Assembly (NCBI GenBank): GCA_026770585.1
Contig: MU646721.1
Location: 182,220-202,005 of the forward strand
Direction of reading: 5' to 3'
DNA length: 19,786 nucleotides
From: Baffinella frigidus
Lineage: Eukaryota > Cryptophyceae > Cryptomonadales > Baffinellaceae
The notes below the pieces were generated by a model. The model was not told the origin of the DNA, did not search any database, and saw nothing but the letters and a program-made list of their open reading frames with translations. The position numbers were made by a program, and so were the translations under genes. This document shows positions 1-10,507 of this stretch, piece by piece. Each line of letters starts with the position of its first letter. Position 1 is the stretch's first letter.

Positions 1-282
1 AAGGATTAGGGGTTACGGTTCAGGGTGTAAGGATTAGGGGTTTCGGTTCAGGGTGTAAGGATTAGGGGTTTCGGTTCAGGGTGTAAGGATTAGGGTTTGG
101 GGTTCTGGTGTAGGGTTTGGGGTTCAGGTTTAGGGTTTGGGGTTATAGTGTAGGGATTAGGGTTGAGGTTTAGGGTTTGGGGTTACAGTTCAGGGTGTAG
201 GGATTAGGGTTTGAGGTTATGGTGTAGGTATTAGGGTTTGAGGTTATGGTGTAGGTATTAGGGTTCAGGTTTAGGGTGTCGC
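1..282 (+). repeat. Degenerate telomere-like array
   Basis: Imperfect units of ggattaggg, ggtttaggg and ggggttcaggt types with a three-fold repeat of a 34-base unit at the start. No gene seen. Confidence 0.85.
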
Positions 283-322
283 GGGACCAGCGGCGCAGAG
301 GAACGCCCACAGCCTCCTCTTA
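283..322 (-). pseudogene. Copy of UAP1 exon 14
   Basis: Reads EEAVGV, then carries an indel before the donor gtcccg. A shorter 16-base piece of the same end is at 485-500. Confidence 0.65.
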
Positions 323-527
323 AGTTGCCAATCTCCTCTTAAGTTGTCAACTTCGGGCGAAATCTTCCCGCCAAATCCTTATAGCTGTCAACTTCTACCA
401 CACATTCTGGGGGAAGTTGTTCCTCGTTGTCAACTTCGGTACTGGAGGGTTTTCAAAAGTCAACATGTTGGACGGATTTCGGTGTGGCGGGACCAGCGGG
501 TTTTGGGTTTGTGGTTTAATGGTTTGA

Positions 528-682
528 GGGTTATGGGTTATGGTTTATGGTTTATGGGTTATGGGTTATGGGTTATGGGTTATGGGTTATGGGTTATGGG
601 TTATGGTTTGAGTTATGGGTTATGGTTTATGGGTTATGGTTTTAGAGTTATGGGTTGGGGTTATGGGTTATGGTTTCAGGGT
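528..682 (+). repeat. ATGGGTT variant array
   Basis: Tandem 7-base units (ATGGGTT) with some ATGGTTT. It lies between two copies of exon 14. Confidence 0.9.
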
Positions 683-692
683 TCAGGGTGGG

Positions 693-730
693 CCGGGACC
701 AGCGGCGCAGAGAACCCCAACTACCTCCTC
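693..730 (-). pseudogene. Copy of UAP1 exon 14
   Basis: Reads [11 protein letters not shown] with donor gtcccg. The left flank is an ATGGGTT array. Confidence 0.75.
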
Positions 731-850
731 TTAAGTTGTCAACTTCGGGCGAAATCTTCCCCCCAAATCCTTAAAGCTGTCAACTTGTTTGTCACTCAGT
801 CGGTACTGGAGGGTTTCTCAAAAGTCAACATGTCGGACGGAGTTCGGTGG

Positions 851-893
851 GGCGGAACCAGCGGCACAAAGAACTTCGACAGCCTCCTCCGCT
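851..893 (-). pseudogene. Copy of UAP1 exon 14
   Basis: Reads SAEEAVEVLCAAG with donor gttccg and lacks the acceptor. A perfect 28-base palindrome begins at 894, right at its edge. Confidence 0.75.
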
Positions 894-1079
894 GATTCAG
901 TGCCCATATGGGCACTGAATCCCCCACAAGTTGGACACGACTCGTACAAATGTTTGAATTCGTACCCGAATTAAAAAGATCCGTTTGCCCCCTCGCTATC
1001 GACCAAGGTGTGCGCCAACCCCAGAAGTTGACAACGGTGGCAGAAGTTGACAACTGTTCAGGTTAGGGTGGGGCGAGAC

Positions 1080-1131
1080 CAGCTGCGCAGAGAACCCCAA
1101 CAGCCTCCTCCGCTGACGCCTTCGCACACAC
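1080..1131 (-). CDS. UAP1: UAP1 exon 14 (last one visible)
   Basis: Encodes [17 protein letters not shown] plus one base. This continues ADCGAK|V as the family does (..P.EpvGv.c...g). The acceptor is atggcag|GTG and the donor GCTG|gtctcg, phase 1. The next exon, expected to carry VVEYSE, was not found to the left, so the gene continues beyond the window. Confidence 0.85.
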
Positions 1132-1533
1132 CTGCCATTCGCGGTTCAGCGTTTGGGGTATCTTCTTCTTCTCTATTGCCCTCCGAAAAAGGCCTCGAAA
1201 CAGCCCCCCCAACTTTTTGAAAAGTGATCAACTTACTACTACTTAGCAGCCACTGAGGGCTTGACGGATACAGTCCATCTAAACGATTTGTACTAGAATC
1301 TTATCCATTGCCCTGGAATCTAACCGGGATTTCGCCTGGGATTCAACGCGAAAAGGAACTCGGCCGCTGCTGAGTGGAAGGTCACAGCACACTTTAAAAA
1401 ACCTCATAGTCAGCACTATAATATTAATAGTCATCACTGTAATACTAATAGTCAGCACTACAATATTATTTGTCAGCACTAGGCTCAAAGGAACATCTAC
1501 GCCTTGGCGCCGCAGTCTCTCTCTCTCTCTCTC

Positions 1534-1587
<54 letters not shown>

Positions 1588-4500
1588 CCTCTCTCTCTCT
1601 CCCTCTCTCTCTCTTTCTCTCTCACTCGGTCCCACCTTGGCGCCGCAGTCAGCGCCCTCGGCGCAGCAGTAGCCGATGAAGGCCGGATCTGCCGGGAGGA
1701 CGAGCGCGTTGTCGACCGACGACGCGTGCACCATTTCCACCTGTCGATTTGTGTTTTTGTGTTTTAAACCCCAGAATGTGTTTTAAAAGTACCTGTTCAA
1801 CTGTACAGCTGTACAACTGGCTGTACATTATACAAATAGTTGTATATTGTACAGTTGTACAGGTAGTTGTTGTCCACTTGTATAGCTAGTTGTACAGTTA
1901 TATAGCTAGTTGTACAGTGATACAGGCGACGAAGGCCGGGCCTGCCGGGAGGACCAGCGCGTTGTCGACCGACGACGCGCGCACCATTTCCACTTACTTG
2001 AGGGTTTGGCGTATCCCGTAAGTGGCGAGTAGGCTCACACACCCTACCGTAGGACCCTAGGACCTGGCTAGGACCTCTTGTCGGTCAATTCTGACCGGCG
2101 TGCATGCACTCCTCCTGTGGCATGTAGAGCTTGCCTTGCCAGGGTCGATCTGACACTCGGCAGGGGAAGAGGCCTCTCTCTCTCTCCGCGGTGCAACCCC
2201 GTCAACGCTGGCCCGGAAACGAGAGGAGAGATGCCAGAGGAGGGGGGGCAATGGCATAGCTCACGTTTCCGGGGTGGGATTGTTTCTCAAGGCTCATAGA
2301 CTTTTGCATCACTCAACTCAAGGCGCAAGGGCCTCATTTAGGACCTGTATCGAGAGTAATGATAAAGAAGAAGAGAAGGAGAAGAGGTTAGGAGGCAGGT
2401 ATAAAGAAGCCCCCGAACCCAAAATAAGCCGTTTTGGGATGCTGGTGGTACCCCCCGCGTCGTCATATCCACGAGCGCGCCAATTTGGGCCCTAAGAAAA
2501 TTTAATTAGAGCCATACTCCGGTTCGATAGGCCATTTTCTTTTAAATCAAATATGTTCCCGGATGAGAGGGGGGAGGGAGGCATACCCCCCGCGTCTTGA
2601 TATCCGCGAGCGCGCCACTCTCGAGGAGCGCCCGGTAGATGCCTCCGTTGCCGTCCGGCGGCACGTTCTACACTTAAAAGGCACGTTCTACACCGAAAAC
2701 GGCACGTTCTACACTGAAAAAGGCACGTCCTACACTTAAAAAGGCGCGTTCTACACTGTTTTAAAGCTCCCAAACCCGAAATTTGCTGGTGGTACCCCCC
2801 GGGTCTTCATATCCGCGAGCGCGCCACTCTCGAGGAGCGCGCGGTAGATGCCTCCGTTGCCGTCCGGCGCCGTCGCCACCCACCCGGCCGTCTGTAGGGG
2901 CTTCATTTAGCGGTGACCTGACCGAATTTGCATGAGAAAATCCTTCAAGTTAAGTGCCCACATGGTAAGTTGACTTTTGATGAAATGTCCGTAGTCGACT
3001 GTGTGGTGTGTGCCTGTCAACGCTTTCGAGCAGCGCCCGGTAGATGCCTCCCCACACGAGGCTACCCATGCGAACAGAATAAAAGGGACTTTTAAAGTTT
3101 TGTGGGGAAATGGTCACGTGTCGCGCGCCTCCGCGGCGGGACCTGTGTGAAGTCGCTGCTTTTCATCTGAAAATTACTACACACGTTTACAATCGACATT
3201 TATTCTGTTCGCATAGGTAGCCTCGTGTGGCCGTCCATCCCTCCGAGGGATCTCATCCGGACGAGAGTTCAATTTAAATACTCGCGCCCATAGGGCATTG
3301 GAGCACTTCCTTCAAAATTTAGGGTTTAACGGCTCCAATTCCTTATCGGTGGGCCGGATGAGACCCCTCCGTTGCCGTCCGGCGCCGTCGCCACCCGCCC
3401 GGCCGTCTGTGGGGGGTTATCCCTTGAGTGCCCAGTAGGCTCATACGCCCTACCGTAGGGCCCTAGGACCTGTCTAGGACCTGGCGTGGGTTGCCACCCG
3501 CCCGGCCGTCTGTAGGGGGTGATAGGTTTTAGGGTATATTTAATTCAAATATCATTCGCCAAGAGCGTTTATAGAGATTGTCTTGGGCCGTTTTTGGGGT
3601 CCAGGGTTCAGTTTCTGAGGGTTTAGGGTTTAGGGTTTAGGGGGTTTCATCCCAAGCCGTACTTAGGGTTTGGGGTTTGGGGTTTGGGGTTCAGGGTTTA
3701 GGGTTTAGGGTTTGGGGTTTAGGGTTTGGGGTTCAGGGTTTACGGTTTAGGGTTTAGGGTTTAGGGTTTAGGGTTTAGGGTTTAGGGTTCAGGGTTCAGG
3801 GTTTAGGATAGATAATTAGTGTATACGCGGATTTAGGGTTTAGGGGGTTTGCCTCGAGGAGGATGTCTCCGGCGAGCGAGAGGCAGGGCAGGGTGCCCTG
3901 CTCGAAGAAGTACACGTCTTTCTGCCCACCCAACACCCCACATGGAAAAATCCTTCAGAAAATACTCTTTCATTTTTCCCCGCACATAGAAATCGTTCGG
4001 AACACACTGTGTTGTTTTGCGGAGGAACCCCACTTGGAAACCACGCGTTCGGAAACTGGGGGGTTTCCAGAGGAAACACAAAGCAACCAGAAAAGAGTTG
4101 TTTGAAGGAAGCTTAGAAATAGGACAGCCTCCAGCTAGAGGGGGTTTTGCATCTGGCAGCCACCGAGAAAAGACAAAGAAAATGAAAGAAAGGCTACTTT
4201 TGCGGATAAATTAGGACACAACTGGTAAAAAGTGTTATCAAAACGGCCCTTCTTTCATTTTCTTTGGTTTCTCGGTGGCCTCTCCACACAGCGGACTTCG
4301 AAGAGATTTCGAATAACCCTTAAGCAATTAGACCTAGGACCCTACGGTAGGAAACCCGTAGGGCCATAGGGGGGTTCCTACGGATAAGGTTACGGAAACT
4401 CGGGCACTGAGTGCCCGAAAATCCCTTCGCAGCCCTCTGTGTGATTAAGCCTACCAACATTGAAAACGACCTTTGAAAATACATTGACCATTCGGCTCCG

Positions 4501-7500
4501 ATTGTCATCCGAGTAGACCCTCAGCAGAAATAGGACAACCTCGAAAAGGTGCTAGTGCTGGAGCGAGCACGAAACAGGCTCAGTCAAAAAACCTTAAACC
4601 CTCATCGGGCTCGTTTCTTAAGGCCCACAGACTTTTGTATCACCCAACTCAAGGCTGAAGGGCCTTCCTAGGACCTGTATCGAGAGTAAGGAAGAAGAAG
4701 AAGAAGAAGAAAGAAGAAACTGTAATCCCTACCACGCAAGAGTGTTGGACTGACCTGCGAAAACAAGTCACTTCACCCAGAATTTGTACCAAATTTCCGA
4801 ATTTTCGATTTTTCTGTTGGGAGAATGCCCACTTATGAACTTTTCAGAATCCTAGGATGCTACGATTTTTTTCTCATAAGCCAATCAGCCAGCTCTACCC
4901 TCTTGCGTGGTCAACCTGCGCGAGGCCGAAGAAAGCGTGCTTCTCGAAAAACGCCTGCGTTGAGGGTTTCGGGTTTAGGGATTGGGGATTGGGGTAAAGG
5001 GTTCTGGGGTTTAGGGTTTGGGTTCTGGGGTTCTGGGGTTTGGGTTCTGTGGTTTAGGGTTTGGTGTTCAGGGTTTAGGGTTCAAGGTTCAGTGTTTGTG
5101 GTTTGTGGTTGAGGGTTTGGGGTTTAGGGTTTGGGGTTTAAGGTTTGGGGTTTAGGGTCCAGGCCTGGGTCGCGGCGTCTGTCATCGGTGACGTCATCAC
5201 GTACCTAGTTTCGGCCTTTGGGTTTGAAAAACAGATACGAGTTTTGAGTTCAGGATTTTAATGTATTTCGAGTTTAGGGTTTTGGGGGCTGAGAGCTTCC
5301 GTTTGAGAGTTTTAGGATTTGAGTGTTTAGAGTATATAGTATAGAGGTTAGTGTTAAGTAGGGTTTGGTGTTTGGTGTTTGGTGTTTGGTGTTTGGTGTT
5401 TGGGGTTTGGGGGTTTGTGCTTTGTGTTTGGTGTTTGGTGTTCGGTGTGCGAGGTATGGGGTGTGGGGTTTGGGGTTTGGGGCAGCAGAGGATCCCAGCC
5501 GCGGCGCCACTCACTGCTTTCCAATGTCCTTTCTGGTACACACCCAAAAACTGTGCCTTCTCTGAAAAAGCAAGCTGGTGGCGCGCGGCACGGTCTAGCT
5601 CTGTCTCACTGTATTTGGTATCACAAACTTGGGGATACCGGGATAATTTCCGCCCCAAAGTTGACGAATTTGTACCACGCACCCATCGTGACAACTTAGG
5701 AATAGTCAGGCAACCCGAGTGAGGCAGAGGTAGAAGGTGCCCGAACTAGCTCTGCCTCAGTCAATCTGGGCGCCTCAATGAATTTAGATGCTCTTGGTAC
5801 TAAATTTAGATGCTCTGTGTACCATAAATTTACATGAGCTTCCATCCTGCAGGGGACTTATGGACAAATCGCTTAAGTCAAGCCCCCATAGTTGCGTCCG
5901 GATTCCGGGCGCATTTTGATGGGGTTGACTTGCGAAAAAAATCAATTTGCCCATAATTCGCCTCCAGGGTGGTGTACCGCGGGATCCCGGCTGCGGCGCC
6001 ACTCATGCCCTGGCCACTCGAGGCTGGAAGGGGGAGCATTTTAAATGTGGGGTTGTATACATTTGTACCCGTCACGGGCGGGTTTGGTCACGTAGCTGCG
6101 GGATATCCCGCAGCTACGTGACCAAACGCGATGTTTGTGTGAAAATGACTACACATCGGTCCACTTGTAAGGACTTGTAAAGTTAACTTTCAAGTCAGCC
6201 GCTCGCCCATCAGCTGGCGACGATTTGCTCATTCGATTTGTACTAGAATTCTCGAAACGGTGCGTTTTGAAAGGGCGTAAAAACTTGTTGGGGGTCAAAT
6301 GAAATGAGCAAGGCGGCAAATCAGCAGACCGAAAAGCGGGCATCATTTCCCGGAATCGCGCTACCAGGGGATGCCGGCCGCGGCGCCACTCATGCCCTGG
6401 AGCCGCGTCAGCCGCTCGGCCATCAGCTGGAACAGTGACCTGCGTTTCGTGTTTCGTGTTTCGTGTTTGGGGTTGTTTCGGGTTTCGGAATTCGGGATTC
6501 GGGTGTCGTGTTTCGGGTTTTGGGTTTCGGGTTTCGGCTTTCGGGTTTTTGGTTTGGAAACAGGCGCTCCCCGCCACCTAATCCATCCCTAAAAAGTGTT
6601 TTTAAAAGTGCATCGTGGTACCATATACGATGTCAAAGCGGCGACGAAGTAGTGATTTTCGTTACCCAGAGATTTAAATGAAATAAATGAAATGATCCCC
6701 CAACAGCCTTGGGCTGAAGCGACCTGATTTTCGGGGTTCGGGTTCTGGGTTTCGGGTTTGGGGTATAAGATTAGAGTATCAGGATTAGGTTTTCGGGTTT
6801 CGGGTTTAGAGTTTAGGGTTCAGGGTTTTGGATTTGCGCTGCAAGGTTGAGGGTTTAGGGTATAGGGTATAGGGTTTAGGGTTAAGGGTTTAGGGTTTAG
6901 GGTTTAGGGTTGAGGATTTGGTTTGGGATTTACTTGTGGGAGGGGAGCCCAATGTCGTAACAGCCCTTGGGGTCCGCCTGGTTGATGATTTAGGGGTTTA
7001 GGGTTTAGGGTTGAGGGTGTAAGTTGTAGGGCTTAAAGTTTAGGTTTAGTGTTTAGGGTTTCGGGTTTAGGGTTTAGAATTTTGGGTTTAGGGTTTAGGG
7101 TTGAGGGTTTCGCGTTTCGCGTTAGGGTTTAGGGTTGAGGGTTTCGGGTTTCGGGTTTCGGGTTTCGGGTTTAGGGTTTAGGGTTAAGGTTTCGGGTTTC
7201 GGGTTTCGGGTTTCGGGTGTAGGGTTTAGGTTTCGGGTTTAGGGTGTAGGATTTCGGAGTTCGCGTTAGGGTTTAGGGGTTAGGGATCGACCGTCCCGAG
7301 GCGCGTGCCTTGCCCTCCCGCCAGCAGGCACACACACAGGGGGCTACGAAGGGACTTTCGGCACGTTGACAAGTTGACATTCTAGGTTTGTGGTACAAAT
7401 CCATCAACTTGTGGGTTTCATCCCGTCCCCAGACACAATATATTGTTGGACACACCGAATTTCTGGTACACATAATCAGACTCGGGACTTTAAAACTCCG

Positions 7501-10451
7501 ATTCGAGATTTGAAAAGTCTCGAGTGTTAAAATTTGTACCAGGTTCGGAGTTCCCAATAATATATTGTATTTGGGGACCCGACGAGGTTGAGGGATCGAC
7601 CGTCCCGAGGCGCGTGCCTTGCCCTCCCGCCAGTAGCAGGAACGCAACCTAAGGTAGTTAGGGTTTGGGGTTTAGGGTTTGGGGTTTAGGGTTTGGGGTT
7701 TAGGGTGGAGGAGTTGGGGGGTAGTGGGTGCGGGTAAGGGGTGTGGGTTCAGGGTTCAGGGTTTAGGGTTTAGGGTTTAAGGTTTAGGGTTTAGGGTTTA
7801 GGGTTCAGGGTTTAGGGTTTAGGGTTTAGGGTTTAGGGTTTAGAACGGGTTTGGGGTCTGGGTTTAGGGTTTAGGGGGGTAGGGGTTCGTGTTCCGTGTT
7901 CCGTGTTCCGGGGTTCCTTGCTCTGCCTCAGTTAATCTGCGCTCTTCATTACATACTGCATCACAACTCCGTACACACGCGCCAGTACAAACTGCATCTA
8001 AATTCATTCATTGAGGCGCCCAGATTACCTGAGGCAAATCCAGGGTTCGGGCACCTTCTAGCTCTGCCTCTGTCGAGTTGCCTGACTATTCCTGAGATGA
8101 CACGCTGGGTGTGTGGTAAACATCCGTCAACTTCGGGGCGGTAATTATCCCGGTCTCCCCAAATTTGTGAAAACAAACACACTGATACAGAGCAAGACCG
8201 TGCCGAGCGCCACCAGCTTGCTTTTTCAAAGAAGACACAGTTTTTGGGTGTGTACCAGAAAGGACATTGGAAAGCGGTCCAGACCTGGAGGGGTTTCAAC
8301 CCTTTTCTAAGGAGTTCAACTGTTTTCTCAGGGTTAGTTGTTTTCCCACCTTGCCGCGCGCCACGAGCTGCATAGTATATATGTGTGGATACGTATATGA
8401 CCATATTCATGCAAAAAGGTCTCACGCGTGAGCCCCTTACGGTGTTCATGCGTGGGCACCTTGCTTGAGCCATTGATAGTCAAGTGACGATCAAATGCTC
8501 AGAAACGTGTAGTCAGGTGGAGTCACGTCCGGAAGGAGCTCACGCGTGAGCTCCTTTTCAGGGCTGGCAAGGTACTCACACGTGAAGACTTCTGGCATTA
8601 ATATAGTAGAGATACGTATATGGCCATGCAGTATCGATACGTATATAGAGGCACATTGCCGCGCGCCACGAGCTCCAGCCCCGGGATTTTGAATAACCCC
8701 TAAGCGACAAGACCTAGGTCCCTACGGTAGGCGACCCGTAGGGTCATAGGGGGGTTCCTACGGATAAGGTAACGGAAAGGTGACAGTATCGACACGTATA
8801 CAGAGGCACCTTGCCGCTCGCCACACATATAGTGGAGATACATATACGACCATACAGCATCGATATACGTATATAGCGGCACCTTGCCTCGCGCGACGAG
8901 CTGAAGCCCCGCCGTGCTCCACTCCGCGCGCTTGGCCGCGTCGGCGCTCTTTCACCGGGAAAAGGAAAAGGTTGTTAGCCCTGGACACCTTTCATTTTCG
9001 CGCGGTTGACGGCGTCGACGCCCTTTCACCGAGAAGAGGTTATTGAGCCCTAAAAACGAGCTCTAAAAAAGTCAAGCCCGTTTTGCTATTTTTTGGACCC
9101 CTTTTCAAAGCCATCAAGTCAATTCCTGGTACATATGTTAAAAACACACGACCATCGAGCCACTCCGCGCGCTCGCCGCGCCCACACGAGAACGCTAGAG
9201 GGGCCTACTTCAAACCGAAGTGCTTTTAAAAGTGGGCATTTGCGTAGTACCTTTCGTTGATTGATCACCTAACTCTGCATATGTTGCACAGTCACGAGGT
9301 TGGAACACCCTATCCTGGTAAAAATATTTACAACCCCACATGTAAATAGGATGCTGCAGCATTCTCGAGTGGGTCGGCGCCCTTGAGTCGGAAAAAAGGT
9401 TGAGAGCGCTGTGCACCACGCCAGAGGGCTCAAAACATCCACTTTGGACATCTTTCAGGGGAATGCCCTTGAATACCAACCACGTAGAATCTGACGTGGA
9501 TAAGGCGTTGGTTTCCCTCAAGCCCTCTTGCGTGGCAGAGAAGCTGGCCGCGATCGTAATGCGGGAGTGGTAGAGCGCTGTGCAGAGAAGGTGACCACCG
9601 GAAAATGGGAAAATGTAAAAATTGGAGCCATTTTGTCCACTTTTGAGAAATTCATGGTACTAAATTTCGCAAAAGTTGACAAAATGGCTCCAATTTCTCG
9701 ATTTCCCATTAATTTCCCGTGGCCAAGTTCTCTGCACAGCGCTTTACCAGAACCGTCAACGTTGGCCAATGTCCCATGATTTCTGCGGCCAACTTATCGG
9801 CACACCTCTCTAGCCCTGGGCCCCTTTCAAAAGTAATGAAGCCAACCCCTGTTACAACTGTTAAACCCCCAACGCAACACACGGTGGGGTTTAAAGAGAA
9901 AGCGGTTTGCTTTGTTTAAAGAGAAAGCGGTTGGTTTTGTGCCAGAGATGACTTTGGAAAGGGGCCCAAGGCTAAACCTTCTAGCTCTGCCTGGGTTAAC
10001 CACACAGCGGGCTACGAAGGGTGTTTCGGGTGCCGAGAGTCCGAGTTTCCGATACCTTATCCGTAGGAACCCCTCTATGTCCCTACAGTTTGCCTACTGT
10101 AGGGTCCTAGGTCTTATCGCTTAGGGGTTATTCAAAATCCCTTCGAAGTCTGCAGTGTGGTCTGGTCTCCTCATGTTGATGAGCCCGGAGGTTGATTTCC
10201 CTCTGGCGTGGTACAAATCCGTCGACGTTTGGAGTGAAAAGGATCAGGTATTTGAGGACCTTTGGAAAGGGGACCAGGGCTAAACGCTTTTTGGACCTTG
10301 TATTTGAGGACCACGGGGAGAGGGTCCACGCGGGTTGGCGCCGCCTGTTTCAGGGTTTCGGGTTATGGGGTTTGGGGGTTGGAGCTTGGGGTTTGGGGGT
10401 TTGGGTTCGTCACGGGACGGCGCCGCCTGATATGCGTTTCAGTGTTTATGA

Positions 10452-10507
<56 letters not shown>

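Larger units (their letters stand above)
8372..8882. repeat. TACGTATAT-rich modular repeat
   Basis: Three or four copies of a spacer like gatacgtatatggccat..cagtatcgatacgtatata, each joined to a 3' piece of exon 5 (8349, 8653, 8809, 8883). This is segmental tandem duplication of intron plus exon end. Confidence 0.75.

Noticed and set aside
1-282. Chromosome end (true telomere) at the left edge
   Set aside because: The units are degenerate and mixed, similar arrays recur throughout introns, and the UAP1 gene must continue beyond the left edge.
344-895. Open frame of 183 codons
   Set aside because: It is produced by the ATGGGTT array, which lacks stops in that frame, and by antisense exon 14 copies; the residues are a YGLWVMG repeat.
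1470-1767. Plus-strand open frames over the CT microsatellite
   Set aside because: They encode only SLSLCLSV repeats antisense to UAP1 exon 13.
2661-2757. CRISPR-like array
   Set aside because: Units are contiguous with no unique spacers, and the context is a eukaryotic intron.
3833-4081. Minus-strand open frames of about 80 codons
   Set aside because: They overlap UAP1 exon 11 in the wrong frames; the right frame gives [15 protein letters not shown].
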